From: Hydractinia symbiolongicarpus
Taxonomy: Eukaryota; Cnidaria; Hydrozoa; Anthoathecata; Hydractiniidae
Assembly: GCF_029227915.1 (NCBI RefSeq)
Contig: NC_079881.1
Coordinates: 31,783,501 to 31,847,500 of the forward strand
Direction: 5' to 3'
DNA length: 64,000 nt
A model generated the notes under the pieces. The model was given only the letters and a program-made list of their open reading frames with translations, was not told the DNA's origin and searched no databases. A program made the position numbers and the translations under genes. Below are positions 36,361 through 50,577 of this stretch, piece by piece; positions within the stretch are counted from its first letter, which is position 1, and every line of letters begins with the position of its first letter.

Positions 36361-39300
36361 CAGCGCGCGATAACGGCCAGGATTGGTTCCACAGTAAAAA
36401 ATGACTTATAAATCTAAATTTTTAAATGAAGTGCTACCACAGCGGCCAGTGTTATCGCTGAGTTCCGGCAATCATGTCAAATTGAGAAGAATGTTATTTC
36501 TTGGAGTCAAATTTTCTCATTTATCACATTTATTAGGTCACAGTCCAAAGTTAGTTCAATTAAGTCCCACAGTCAATCGTTTCATTGTTAAAAGCGATGC
36601 AACCTAGTAATATCAAAATCATATCGCTAAATACATGTTGGTACGAATATTTGAGCCAACATTTATAACTCAAACGGACTGACACCATTAGAAATTTAAT
36701 AAAATGTAGTTTTTGAAACTGTCGCTATTTCTTCAGCGCGCAATAACGGCTAGGATTGGTCCCACAGTAAAAAATGACTTATTAATCTAAATTTTTAAAA
36801 GAAGCGCTATCACAGCGCCCAGTGCAATCGCTGAGTTCCGGCAATCATGTCAAATTAGGAAGAATGTTTTTTCTTGGAGTCCAACTTTCTCATTTATCAC
36901 TCTTATTAGGTCACAGTCCAAAGTTAGTTCAATTAATTCCACAGTCAATCGTTTCATTGTTAAAAGCAATGCAACCTAGTAATATCAGAAAAATATCGCT
37001 AAATACATGTTGGTACGAATAGGTGACCCAACCTTTGTAACTCAAACGGACTGACACCGTTAGAAAGTCAATGAAATGTAGTTTTTGAAGCTGTTGCTAT
37101 TTCTTCAGCGCGCGATAACGGCTAGGATTGGTCCCCCATTAAAAAATGACTTATTATTCTAAATTTTTAAATGAAGCGCTACCACGGCGCCCAGTGTAAT
37201 CGCTGAGTTCCGGCAATCTTGTCAAATTAAGAAGAATGTTATTTCTTAGAGTCCAATTGTCTCATTTATCACATTTATCAGGTCACAGTCCAAAGTTAGT
37301 TCAATTAAGTCCCACAGTCAATCGTTTCATTGTTAAAAGCGATGCAACCTAGTAATATCAGAAAAATATGGCTAAATACATGTTGGTACGAATAGGTGAC
37401 CCAACCGTTGTAACTCAAACGGACTGACACCGTTAGAAAGTTAGTGAAATGTAGTTTTTGAAACTGTCGCTATTTCTTCAGCGCGCGATAACGGCTAGGA
37501 TTGGTCCCACAATAAAAAATGGCTTATTAATCTAAATTTTTAAATGAAGCGCTACCACAGCGCTCAGTGTAATCGCAGAGTTCCGGCAATCATGTCAAAT
37601 TAGGAAGAATGTTTTTTCTTGGAGTCCAATTTTCTCATTTATCACATTTATCAGGTCACAGTTTAAAGTTAGTTCAATTAAGTCCCACGGTCAATCGTTT
37701 CACTGTTAAAAGTGATGCAACCTAGTAATATCAGATAATTATCGCTAAATACATGTTGGTACGAATATGTGACCCAACCGTTGTAACTCAAACGGACTGA
37801 CACCGCTACAAAGTCAATGAAATGTAGTTTTTGAAACTGTCGCTATTTCTTCAGCGCGCGATAACGGCTAGGATTGGTCCCCCAGTAAAAAATGACTAAT
37901 TATTCTAAATTTTTAAATGAAGCGCTACCACGGCGCCCAGTGTAATCGCTGAGTTCCGGCAATCTTGTCAAATTAAGAAGAATGTTATTTCTTAGAGTCC
38001 AATTGTTTCATTTATCACATTTATCAGGTCACAGTCCAAAGTTAGTTCAATTAAGTCCCACAGTCAATCGTTTCATTGTTAAAAGCGATGCAACCTAGTC
38101 ATATCAGAAAAATATGGCTAAATACATGTTGGTACGAATAGGTGACCCAACCGTTGTAACTCAAACGGACTGACACCGTTAGAAAGTTAATGAAATGTAG
38201 TTTTTGAAACTGTCGCTATTTCTTCAGCGCGCGATAACGGCTAGGATTGGTCCCACAATAAAAAATGGCTTATTAATCTAAATTTTTAAATGAAGCGCTA
38301 CCACAGCGCTCAGTGTAATCGCAGAGTTTCGGCAATCATGTCAAATTAGGAAGAATGTTTTTTCTTGGAGTCCAATTTTCTCATTTATCACATTTATCAG
38401 GTCACAGTTTAAAGTTAGTTCAATTAAGTCCCACGGTCAATCGTTTCACTGTTAAAAGCGATGCAACCTAGTAATATCAGATAATTATCGCTAAATACAT
38501 GCTGGTACGAATATGTGACCCAACCGTTGTAACTCAAACGGACTGACACCGCTACAAAGTCAATGAAATGTAGTTTTTGAAACTGTCGCTATTTCTTCAG
38601 CGCGCGATAACGGCTAGGATTGGTCCCACAGTAAAAATGACTTATTAATCTAAATTTTTAAATGAAGCGCTACCACAGCGCCCAGTGTAATCGCTGAGTT
38701 CCGGCAATCATGTCAAATTAGGAAGAATGTTTTTTCTTGGAGTCCAATTTTCTCATTTATCACTCTTATTAGGTCACAGTCCAAAGTTAGTTCAATTAAG
38801 TCCCACAGTCAATCGTTTCATTGGTAAAAGCGATGCAACCTAGTAATATCAGAAAAATATCGCTAAATACATGTTGGTACGAATAGGTGACCCAACCGTT
38901 GTAATTCAAACGGACTGACACCGTTAGAAAGTCAATGAAATGTAGTTTTTGAAACTGTCGCTATTTCTTCAGCGCACGATAACATCTAGGATTGGTCCCA
39001 CAATAAAAAATGACTTATTAATCTAAATTTTTAAATGAAGCGCTACCACAGCGCCCAGTGTAATCGCTGAGTTCCAGCAATCATGTCAAATTAGGAAGAA
39101 TGTTTTTTCTTGGAGTCCAATTTTCTCATTTATCACTCTTATTAGGTCACAGTCCAAAGATAGTTCAATTAAGTCCCACAGTCAATCGTTTCGCTTTTAA
39201 AAGCGATGCAACCTAGTAATATCAGATAAATATCGCTAAATACATGTTGGTACGAATATGTGACCCAACCGTTGTAACTCAAACGGACTGACAAAGCTAC

Positions 39301-42300
39301 AAAGTCAATGAAATATAGTTTTTGAAACTATCGCTATTACTTCAACGCGCAATAAAGGCTAGGATTGCTCCCACAGTAAAAAATGACTTATTAATCTAAA
39401 TTTTTAAATGAAGCGCTACCACAGCGCCCAGCGTAATCGCTGAATTCCGGCAATCATGTCAAATTAGGAAGAATGTTTTTTATTGCAGTCCAATTTTCTC
39501 ATTTAGCACTCTTATTAGGTCACAGTCCACAGTTAGTTCAATTAAGTCCCACAGTCAATCGTTTCATTGTTAAAAGCGATGCAACCTAGTAATATCAGAA
39601 AAATATCGCTAAATACATGTTGGTACGAATATGTGACCCAACCGTTGTAACTCAAACGGACTGACAACGCTACAAAGTCAATGAAATATAGTTTTTGAAA
39701 CTATCGCTATTTCTTCAACGCGCAATAACGGCTAGGATTGCTCCCACAGTAAAAAATGACTTATTAATCTAAATTTTTAAATGAAGCGCTACCACAGCGC
39801 CCAGCGTAATCGCTGAGTTCCGGCAATCATGTCAAATTAGGAAGAATGTTTTTTCTTGGAGTCCAATTTTCTCATTTATCACTCTTATTAGGTCACAGTC
39901 CAAAGTTAGTTCAATTAAGTCCCACAGTCAATCGTTTCATTGTTAAAAGCGATGCAACCTAGTAATATCAGAAAAATATCGCTAAATACATGTTGGTACG
40001 AATAGGTGACCCAACCGTTGTAACTCAAACGGACTGACACCGTTAGAATGTCAATGAAATGTAGTTTTTGAAACTGTCGCTATTTCTTCAGCGCGCGATA
40101 ACGGCTAGGATTGGTCCCCGAATAAAAAATGACTTATTAATCTAAATTTTTAAATGAAGCGCTACCACAGCGCCCAGTGTAATCGCTGAGTTCCGGCAAT
40201 CATGTGAAATTAGGAAGAATGTTTTTTCTTGGAGTCCAATTTTCCCATTTCTCACTCTTATTAAGTCACAGTCCAAAGTTAGTTCAATTAAGTCCCACAG
40301 TCAATCGTTTCATTGTTAAAAGCGATGCAACCTAGTAATATCAGAAAAATATCGCTAAATACATGTTGGTACGAATAGGTGACCCAACCGTTGTAACTCA
40401 AACCGACTGACAACGCTACAAAATCAATGAAATGTAGTTTTTGAAACTATCGCTATTTCTTCAACGCACAATAACGGATAGGTTTGGTCCCACATTAAAA
40501 AATGACTTATTTCTCTAAATTTTTAAATGAAGCGCTACCACAGCGCCCAGTGTAATCGCTGAGTTTTGGCAATCATGTCAAATTAAAAATAATGTTATTT
40601 CTTGGAGTCCAATTCTCTCACTTTCACATTTATCAGGTCACAGTCCAAAGTTAGTTCAATTAAGTCCCACAGTCAATCGTTTCACTGTTAAAAGTGATGC
40701 AACCTAGTAATATCAGAAAAATATCGCTAAATACATGTTGGTACGAATAGGTGACCCAACCGTTGTAACTCAAACGGACTAACAACGCTACAAAGTCAAT
40801 GAAATGTAGTTTTTGAAACTATCGCTATTTTTTCAGCGCGCGATAACGGCTAGGATTGGTCCCACAGTAAAAAGTGACTTATTAATCTAAATTTTTAAAT
40901 GAACCGCTACCACAGCGCCCAGTGTAATCGCTGAGTTCCGGCAAACATGTCAAATTAGAAAGAATGTTTTTTCTTAGAGTCCAATTCTCTCATGTATCAC
41001 TCTTATTAGGTCACAGTCCAAAGTTAGTCCAATTAAGTCCCACAGTCAATCGTTTCACTGTTAAAAGCGATGCAACCTAGTAATATCAGATAAATATCGC
41101 TAAATACATGTTGGTACGAATATGTGACACAACCGTTGTAACTCAAACGGACTGACAACGCTACAAAGTCAATGAAATGTAGTTTTTGAAACTATCGCTA
41201 TTTCTTCAAGGTGCAATAACGGATAGGATTGGTCCCACAATAAAAAATGACTGATTAATCTAAATTTTTAAATGAAGCGCTACCACAGCGCCCAGTGTAA
41301 TCGCTGAGTTCCGGCAATCATGTCAAATTAGGAAGAATGTTTTTTCTTGGAGTCCAATTTTCTTATTTATCACTCTTATTAGGTCACAGTCCAAATTTAG
41401 TTCAATTAAGTCCCACAGTCAATTGTTTCATTGTTAAAAGCGATGCAACCTAGTAATATCAGAAAAATATCGCTAAATACAAGTTGGTACAAATAGGTGA
41501 CCCAACCGTTGTAACTCAAACGGACTGACAACGCTACAAAGTCAATAAAATGTAGTTGTTGAAACTATCGCTATTTCTTCAGCGCGCGATAACGGCTAGG
41601 ATTGGTCCCACAATAAAAAATGACTTATTAATCTAAATTTTTAAATGAAGCGCTACCACAGCGCCCAGTGTAATCGCTGAGTTCCGGCAATCATGTCAAA
41701 TTAGGAAGAATGTTTTTTCTTGGAGTCCAATTTTCTCATTTATCACTCTTATTAAGTCACAGTCCAAAGTTAGTTCAATTAAGTCCCACAGTCAATCGTT
41801 TCGCTTTTAAAAGCGATGCAACCTAGTAATATCAGATAAATATCGCTAAATACATGTTGGTACGAATATGTGACCCAATCGTTGTAACTCAAACGGACTG
41901 ACAACGCTACAAAGTCAATGAAATGTAGTTTTTGAAACTATCGCTATTTCTTCAACGCACAATAACGGATAGGTTTGGTCCCACAGTAAAAAATGACTTA
42001 TTTCTCTAAATTTTTAAATGAAGCGCTACCACAGCGCCCAGTGTAATCGCTGAGTTTTGGCAATCATGTCAAATTAAGAATAATGTTATTTCTTGGAGTC
42101 CAATTCTCTCACTTTCACATTTATCAGGTCACAGTCCAAAGTTAGTTCAATTAAGTCCCACAGTCAATCGTTTCACTGTTAAAAGCGATGCAACCTAGTA
42201 ATATCAGAAAAATATTGCTAAATACATGTTGGTACGAATAGGTGACCCAACCGTTGTAACTCAAACGGACTGACAACGCTACAAAGTCAATAAAATGTAG

Positions 42301-43075
42301 TTTTTGAAACTATCGCTATTTCTTCAGCGCGCGATAACGGCTAGGATTGGTACCACAATAAAAAATGACTTATTAATCTAAATTTTTAAATGAAGCGCTA
42401 CCACAGCGCCCAGTGTAATCGCTGAGTTCCGGCAATCATGTCAAATTAGGAAGAATGTTTTTTCTTGGAGTCCAATTTTCTCATTTATCACTCTTATTAG
42501 TTCACAGTCCAAAGTTAGTTCAATTAAGTCCCACAGTCAATCGTTTCGCTTTTAAAAGCGATGCAACCTAGTAATATCAGATAAATATCGCTAAATACAT
42601 GTGTGTACGAATATGTGACCCAATCGTTGTAACTCAAACGGACTGACAACGCTACAAAGTCAATGAAATGTAGTTTTTGAAACTATCGCTATTTCTTCAA
42701 CGCACAATAACGGATAGGTTTGGTCCTACAGTAAAAAATGACTTATTTCTCTAAATTTTTAAATGAAGCGCTACCACAGCGCCCAGTGTAATCGCTGAGT
42801 TCCGGCATTCATGTCAAATTAGGAAGAATGTTTTTTCTTGGAGTCCAATTTTCTCATTTATCACTCTTATTAGGTCACAGTCCAAAGTTAGTTCAATTAA
42901 GTCTGACAGTCAATCGTTTCTCTGTTAAAAGCGATGCAACCTAGTAATATCAGATAAATATCGCTAAATACATGTTGGTACGAATATGTGACCCAACCGT
43001 TGTAACTCAAACGGACTGACAACACTACAAAGTCAATGAAATGTAGTTTTTGAAACTATCGCTATTTCTTCAACG
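36361..43075 (+). repeat. Array domain 6: third subfamily, more homogeneous
   Basis: Most monomers carry AGGAAGAATGTTTTTTCTTG, CCAATTTTCTC, TTATCACTCTTATTAGG, and CAACGCTACAAAGTC in place of CACCGTTAGAAAGTC. Many have CAACGCGCAATAACGG boxes. Copies look more alike than in domains 1-5. Monomers with ATAACGGATAGGTTTGG and GAGTTTTGGC recur at GGTTTGG positions 40,481, 41,972 and 42,717, which are steps of four and two monomers. Confidence 0.75.
37110..38601 (+). repeat. Tandem dimer duplication (746-bp step)
   Basis: Units about 37,110-37,855 and 37,856-38,601. GTCCCCCATT at 37,131 and GTCCCCCAGT at 37,877 mark the first monomer of each; GGCTTATTAATC, CAGTTTAAAGTTAG, CCCACGGTC and CAGATAATTATCGC mark the second. 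Few differences separate the units. Confidence 0.8.
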
Positions 43076-44625
43076 CGCAATAACGGATAGGATTGGTCCC
43101 ACAGTAAAGAATGACTTATTTCTCTAAATTTTTAAATGAAGCGCTACCACAGCGCCCAGTATATTCGCTGAGTTCCGGCAATCACGTCAAAATAAGAAGA
43201 ATGTTATTTCTTGGAGTCCAATTGTCTCATTTAACATATTTATCATGTCGCAGTCCAAAGTTAGTTCAATTAAGTCCCACAGACAATCGTTTCATTGTTA
43301 AAAGCGATGCAACCTAGTAATATCAGAAAAATATCGCTAAATACATGTTGGTACGAATAGGTGACCCAACCCTTGTAACTCAAACGGACTGAAACCGTTA
43401 GAAAGTCAATGAAATGTATTTTTGAAACTGTCGCTATTTTTTCAGCGCGCGATAACGGCTAGGACTGGTCCCCCAGTAAAAAATGACTTATTAATCTAAA
43501 TTTTTAAATGAAGCGCTACCACGGCGCCCAGTGTAATCGCTGAGATCCGGCAATCATGTCAAATTAAGAAGAATGTTATTTCTTGGAGTCCAATTTTTTT
43601 CATTTATCACATTTATCAGGTCACAGTCCAAAGTTAGTTCAATTAAGTTCCACAGTCAATCGTTTCATTGTTAAAAGTGATGCAACCTAGTAATATCAGA
43701 TAAATATCGCTAAGTACATGTTGGTACGAATAGGTGACCCAACCGTTGTAAGTCAAACGGACTGACACCGCTAGAAAGTCAATGAAATGTAGTTTTTGAA
43801 ACTGTGGCTATCTTTTCAGCGCGTGATAAAGGCTAGGATTGGTCCCACAGTAAAGAATGACTTAATAATCTACGTTTTTAAATGAAGCGCTACCACAGCG
43901 TTCAGTGTATTCGATGAGTTCCGGCCATCATGTCAAATTAAGAAGAATGTTATTTCTCGGAGTCCAATTTTTTTCACTTATCACATTTATCAGGTCACAG
44001 TCCAAAGTTAGTTCAATGAAGTCCCACAGTCAATCGTTTCACTGCTAAAAGCGATGCAACCTAGTAATATCAAATAAATATCGCTAAATACATGTTGGTA
44101 CGAGTATGTGACCCAACCGTTGAAACTCAAACGGACTGAAACCGTTAGAAAGTCACTGAAATGTAGTATTTGAAATCTGTCTCTATTACTTCAACGCGCG
44201 CTAACGGCTAGGATTGGTCCCACAGTAAAAAATGACTTTTTTATCTTAATTTTTAATTGAAGCGCTACCACAGCGCCTAGTGTAATCGCTGAGTTTCGGC
44301 AGTCATGTCAAAGTAAAAAGAATGTTATTTTTTGGAGTCCAATTGTCTCACTTTCACATTTTTAAGGTCACAGTCCATAATCAGTTCAATTAAGTCCCAC
44401 AGTCAATCGTTTCATTGTTAAAAGCGATGCAACCTAGTAATATCAGAAAAAAATCGCTAAATTCATGTTGGTACGAATATGTGACCCAACCGTTATAACT
44501 CAAACGGACTGACACCATTAGAATGTCAATGAAATGTAGTTTTTGAAACTGTCGCTATTTCTTCAGCGCGCGATAACGGCTAGGATTGGTCCCACAGTAA
44601 AAATTGACTTATTTATCGAAATTTT
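42708..44625 (+). repeat. Duplicated block, copy 1 (partner at 51,887-53,804)
   Basis: About 1.92 kb spanning the change from third to fourth subfamily recurs 9,179 bp downstream. That offset is 25 monomers minus 146 bp, and the three intervening 46-bp deletions plus small box deletions account for the shortfall. Shared variants include CAGTATATTCGCTG, TTTAACATATTTATCATGTC, ATGTATTTTTGAAACTG, GAGATCCGG and CTACGTTTTTAAATG. Confidence 0.8.
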
Positions 44626-45334
44626 TAAATGAGGCGCTACCACAGCACCCTGTATATTCGCTGAGTTTCGGCAATCACGTCAAAATAAGAAGAATGTTAT
44701 TTCTTGGAGTCCAATTGTCTCATTTAACATATTTATCATGTCGCAGTCCAAAGTTAGTTCAATTAAGTCCCACAGTCAATCGTTTCATTGTTAAAAGCGA
44801 TGCAACCTAGTAATATCAGAAAAATATCGCTAAATACATGTTGGTACGAATAGGTGACCCAACCGTTGTAACTCAAACGGACTGAAACCGTTAGAAAGTC
44901 AATGAGATGTATTTTTGAAACTGTCGCTATTTTTTCAGCGCGCGATAACGGCTAGGATTGGTCACCCAGTAAAAAATGACTTTTTAATCTAAATTTTTAA
45001 ATGAAGCGCTACCACGGCGCCCAGTGTAATCGCTGAGATCCGGCAATCATGTCAAATTAAGAAGAATGTTATTTCTTGGAGTCCAATTTTTTTCATTTAT
45101 CACATTTTTAAGGTCACAGTCCATAATCAGTTCAATTAAGTCCCACAGTCAATCATTTCATTGTTAAAAGCGATGCAACCTAGTAATATCAGAAAAAAAT
45201 TGCTAAATACATGTTGGTACGAATATGTGACCCAACCGTTATAACTCAAACGGACTAACACCGTTAGAAAGTCAATGAAACGTAGTTTTTGAAACTGTCG
45301 CTATTTCTTCAGCGCGCGATAACGGCTAGGATTG

Positions 45335-46943
45335 GTCCTACAGTAAAAATTTACTTATTTATCTAAATTTTTAAATGAAGCGATACCACAGCGCCTACTG
45401 TAATCGCTGAGTTTCGGCAATCATGTCAAATTAAGGAGAATGTTATTTCTTGGAGTCCAATTTTCTCATTTATCACATTTATCAGGTCACAGTCCAAAGT
45501 TAGTTCAGTTAAGTCCCACAGTAAATCGTTTCACTGTTAAAAACGATGCAACTTAGTAATATCAGATAAATATCGCTAAAGACATGTTCGTACGAATATG
45601 TGACCCAACCGTTGTAACTCAAACGGTCTGACACCGCTACAAAGTCAATGAAATGTAGTTTTTGAAACTATCGCTATTTCTTCAGCGCACGATAACGGAT
45701 AGGATTGGCCCCACTGTAAAGAATGACTTATTTTTCTAAATTTGTAAATGAAGCGCTACCACAGCGCCCAGTGTAATCGCTGAGTTCCGGCAATCACGTC
45801 AAATTAAGAAGAATGTTATTTCTTGGAGTCCAATTGTCTCATTTATCATATTTATCAGGTAGCAGTCCAAAGTTAGTTTAATTAAGTCCCACAGTCAATC
45901 GTTTCATTGTTAAAAGCGATTGAACCTAGTAATATCAGAAAAATATCGCTAAATACATGTTGGTACGAATATGTGACACAACCGTTGAAACTCAAACGGA
46001 CTGACACCGTTAGAAACTCAGTGAAATGTAGTATTTGAAACTGTCTTTATAACTTCAGCGCGCGCTAACGGCTAGGATTGGTCCCACAGTAAGAAATGAC
46101 TCATTAATCTAAATTTTTAAAAGAAGCGCTACCACAGCGCCCAGTGTAATCGCTGAGTTCCGGCAATCATGTCAAATTAAGAAGAATGTTTTTTCTTGAA
46201 GTCCAATTGTCTCACTTTCCCCTTTATCAGGTCACAGTCCATAATCAGTTCAATTAAGTCCTACAGTCAATCGTTTCACTGCTAAAAGCGGTACAACCTA
46301 GTAATATCAGAAAAAAATCGCTAAATACATGTTGGTACGAATATGTGACCCAACCGTTATAACTCAAACGGACTGATACCGTTGAAAAGTCAGTGAAATG
46401 TAGTATCTGAAACTGCCTCTATTACTTCACCGCCCTAACGGCTAGGATTGGTGCCACAGTGAAAAATGACTTTTTTATCTTAATTTTTAATTGAAGCGCT
46501 ACCACAGCGCCTAGTGTAATCACTGAGATTCGGGAGTCATATCAAATTAAGAAGAATGTTATTTCTTGGAGTCCAATTGTCTCACTTTCACATTTTAAAG
46601 GTCACAGTCCATAATCAGTTTAATTAAGTCCCACAGTCAATCGTTTCATTGTTAAAAGCGATGCAACCTAGTAATATCAGAAAAATATCGCTAAATACAT
46701 GTTGGTACGAATATGTGACCCAACCGTTATAACTCAAACGGACTGACACCGTTAGAAAGTCAATGAAATGCAGTTTTTGAAACTGTCGCCATTTCTTCAG
46801 CGCGCGATAACGCCTATGATTGGTCCCACAGTAAAAATTGACTTTTTTATCTTAATTTTAAATTGAAGCGCTACCACAGCGCCTAGTGTAATCGCTGAGT
46901 CTCGGCAGTCATATCAAATTAAGAAGAATGTTATTTCTTGGAG
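45335..46943 (+). repeat. Duplicated block, copy 1 (partner at 48,969-50,577)
   Basis: About 1.6 kb recurs at an offset of 3,634 bp. The shortened box CACCGCCCTAACGG (46,431 and 50,065), CTTTCCCCTTTATC, AAAAGCGGT(A/G)CAACC and GCCATTTCTTC mark it. A shorter piece (45,335-46,000) also recurs near 47,895-48,560 at an offset of about 2,561 bp. Confidence 0.75.
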
Positions 46944-47496
46944 ACCAATTGTCTCACTTTCACATTTTAAAGGTCACAGTCCATAATCAGTTCAATTAAG
47001 TTCCACAGTCAATCGTTTCATTGTTAAAAGCGATGCAACCTAGTAATATCCGAAAAATATCGCTAAATACATGTTGGTACGAATATGTGACCCAACCGTT
47101 ATAACTCAAACGGACTAACACCGTTAGAAAGTCAATGAAATGTAGTTTTTTAAACTGTAAAGAATGGCTTATTTTTCTAAATTTGTAAATGAAGCGCTAC
47201 CACAGCGCCCAGTGTAATCGCTGAGTTCCGGCAATCTCGTCAAATTAAGAAGAATGTTATTTCTTGGAGTCCAATTTTCTCATTTATCACATTTATAAGG
47301 TCACAGTCCATAATCAGTTCAGTTAAGTCCCACAGTCAATCATTTCATTGTTAAAAGCGATGCAACCTAGTAATATCAGAAAAAAATTGCTAAATACATG
47401 TTGGTACGAATATGTGACCCAACCGTTATAACTCAAACGGACTAACACCGTTAGAAAGTCAATGAAATGCAGTTTTTGAAACTGTCGCTATTTCTT
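46798..47496 (+). repeat. Monomer pair containing a 46-bp-deleted monomer (1 of 3)
   Basis: Two monomers occupy 699 bp instead of 746. At 47,154-47,158 the sequence runs AAACTGTAAAGAATGG, joining the end of one monomer straight to the GTAAAGAATG of the next. The GC box and the ATTGGTCCCAC stretch are missing. ACTGT is present at both ends of the lost segment in monomers of this type (AAACTGTCGC and CCCCACTGTAAAG). Confidence 0.85.
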
Positions 47497-48243
47497 CAGC
47501 GCGCGATAACGGCTAGGATTGGTCCCACAGTAAAAAATTTACTTATTTATTGACATTTTTAAATGAAGCGCTACCACAGGGTCCAGTGTAATCGCTGAGT
47601 TTCGGCAATCATGTCAAATTAAGAAGAATGTTACTTCTTGGAGTCCAATTGTCTCATTTATAACATTTATAAGGTCGCAGTCCAAAATCAGTTCAATTAT
47701 GTGCCACAGTCAATCCTTTCACTGTTAAAAGCAATGCAACCTAGTAATATGAGAAAAATATCGCTAAATGCATGTTGGTACGAATATGTGACCCAACCGT
47801 TATAACTCAACCGGACTGACACCGTTAGAAAGTCAATGAAACGTAGTTTTTGAAACTGTCGCTATTTCTTCAGCGCGCGATAACGGCTAGGATTGGTCCT
47901 ACAGTAAAAATTTACTTATTTATCTAAATTTTTAAATGAAGCGATACCACAGCGCCTACTGTAATCGCTGAGTTTCGGCAATCATGTCAAATTAAGGAGA
48001 ATGTTATTTCTTGGAGTCCAATTTTCTCATTTATCACATTTATCAGGTCACAGTCCAAAGTTAGTTCAGTTAAGTCCCACAGTAAATCGTTTCACTGTTA
48101 AAAACGATGCAACTTAGTAATATCAGATAAATATCGCTAAAGACATGTTCGTACGAATATGTGACCCAACCGTTGTAACTCAAACGGTCTGACACCGCTA
48201 CAAAGTCAATGAAATGTAGTTTTTGAAACTATCGCTATTTCTT

Positions 48244-48943
48244 CAGCGCACGATAACGGATAGGATTGGCCCCACTGTAAAGAATGACTTATTTTTCTAA
48301 ATTTGTAAATGAAGCGCTACCACAGCGCCCAGTGTAATCGCTGAGTTCCGGCAATCACGTCAAATTAAGAAGAATGTTATTTCTTGGAGTCCAATTGTCT
48401 CATTTATCATATTTATCAGGTAGCAGTCCAAAGTTAGTTTAATTAAGTCCCACAGTCAATCGTTTCATTGTTAAAAGCGATTGAACCTAGTAATATCAGA
48501 AAAATATCGCTAAATACATGTTGGTACGAATATGTGACACAACCGTTGAAACTCAAACGGACTGACACCGTTAGAAAGTCAATGAAATGTAGTTTTTGAA
48601 ACTGTAAAGAATGGCTTATTTTTCTAAATTTGTAAATGAAGCGCTACCACAGCGCCCAGTGTAATCGCTGAGTTCCGGCAATCACGTCAAATTAAGAAGA
48701 ATGTTATTTCTTGGAGTCCAATTTTCTCATTTATCACATTTATCAGGTCACAGTCCAAAGTTAGTTCAGTTAAGTCCCACAGTAAATCGTTTCACTGTTA
48801 AAAACGATGCAACTTAGTAATATCAGATAAATATCGCTAAAGACATGTTCGTACGAATATGTGACCCAACCGTTGTAACTCAAACAGTCTGACACCGCTA
48901 CAAAGTCAATGAAATGTAGTTTTTGAAACTATCGCTATTTCTT
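48244..48943 (+). repeat. Monomer pair containing a 46-bp-deleted monomer (2 of 3)
   Basis: This 700-bp pair has the same junction, with ACTGT at 48,601-48,605, followed by AAAGAATGGCTTATTTTTC. The right flank (TAAATTTGTAAATGAAGCGC) is shared with the other two deleted copies, so one deletion was probably spread by later duplication or conversion. Confidence 0.85.
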
Positions 48944-48968
48944 CAGCGCGCGATAACAGCTAGGATTG

Positions 48969-50577
48969 GTCCTACAGTAAAAATTGACTTATTTATCTAA
49001 ATTTTTAAATGAAGCGATACCACAGCGCCCAGTGTAATCGCTGAGTTTCGGCAATCATGTCAAATTAAGGAGAATGTTATTTCTTGGAGTCCAATTTTCT
49101 CATTTATCACATTTATCAGGTCACAGTCCAAAGTTAGTTCAGTTAAGTCCCACAGTAAATCGTTTCACTGTTAAAAACGATGCAACTTAGAAATATCAGA
49201 TAAATATCGCTAAAGACATGTTCGTACGAATATGTGACCCAACCGTTGTAACTCAAACGGTCTGACACCGCTACAAAGTCAATGAAATGTAGTTTTTGAA
49301 ACTATCGCTTTTTCTTCAGCGCACGATAACGGATAGGATTGGCCCCACTGTAAAGAATGACTTATTTTTCTAAATTTGTAAATGAAGCGCTACCACAGCG
49401 CCCAGTGTAATCGCTAAGTTCCGGCAATCACGTCAAATTAAGAAGAATGTTATTTCTTGGAGTCCAATTGTCTCATTTATCATATTTATCAGGTCGCAGT
49501 CCAAAGTTAGTTTAATTAAGTCCCACAGTCAATCGTTTCATTGTTAAAAGCGATTGAACCTAGTAATATCAGAAAAATATCGCTAAATACATGTTGGTAC
49601 GAATATGTGACACAACCGTTGAAACTCAAACGGACTGACACCGTTAGAAACTCAGTCAAATGTAGTATTTGAAACTGTCTTTATAACTTCAGCGCGCGCT
49701 AACGGCTAGGATTGGTCCCACAGTAAGAAATGACTCATTAATCTAAATTTTTAAAAGAAGCGCTACCACAGCGCCCAGTGTAATCGCTGAGTTCCGGCAA
49801 TCATGTCAAATTAAGAAGAATGTTTTTTCTTGGAGTCCAATTGTCTCACTTTCCCCTTTATCAGGTCACAGTCCATAATCAGTTCAATTAAGTCCTACAG
49901 TCAATCGTTTCACTGCTAAAAGCGGTGCAACCTAGTAATATCAGAAAAAAATCGCTAAATACATGTTGGTACGAATATGTGACCCAACCGTTATAACTCA
50001 AACGGACTGATACCGTTGAAAAGTCAGTGAAATGTAGTATCTGAAACTGCCTCTATTACTTCACCGCCCTAACGGCTAGGATTGGTGCCACAGTGAAAAA
50101 TGACTTTTTTATCTTAATTTTTAATTGAAGCGCTACCACAGCGCCTAGTGTAATCACTGAGATTCGGAAGTCATATCAAATTAAGAAGAATGTTATTTCT
50201 TGGAGTCCAATTGTCTCACTTTCACATTTTAAAGGTCACAGTCCATAATCAGTTTAATTAAGTCCCACAGTCAATCGTTTCATTGTTAAAAGCGATGCAA
50301 CCTAGTAATATCAGAAAAATATCGCTAAATACATGTTGGTACGAATATGTGACCCAACCGTTATAACTCAAACGGACTGACACCGTTAGAAAGTCAATGA
50401 AATGCAGTTTTTGAAACTGTCGCCATTTCTTCAGCACGCGATAACGCCTATGATTGGTCCCACAGTAAAAATTGACTTTTTTATCTTAATTTTAAATTGA
50501 AGCGCTACCACAGCGCCTAGTGTAATCGCTGCGTCTCGGCAGTCATATCAAATTAAGAAGAATGTTATTTCTTGGAG
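48969..50577 (+). repeat. Duplicated block, copy 2 (partner at 45,335-46,943)
   Basis: Matches copy 1 with a few substitutions (TCTTGAAGTCC to TCTTGGAGTCC, GCGCGCGATAACGCC to GCACGCGATAACGCC, GCTGAGTCTCGG to GCTGCGTCTCGG). Close relatives of its parts form the 12-monomer unit downstream. Confidence 0.75.
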
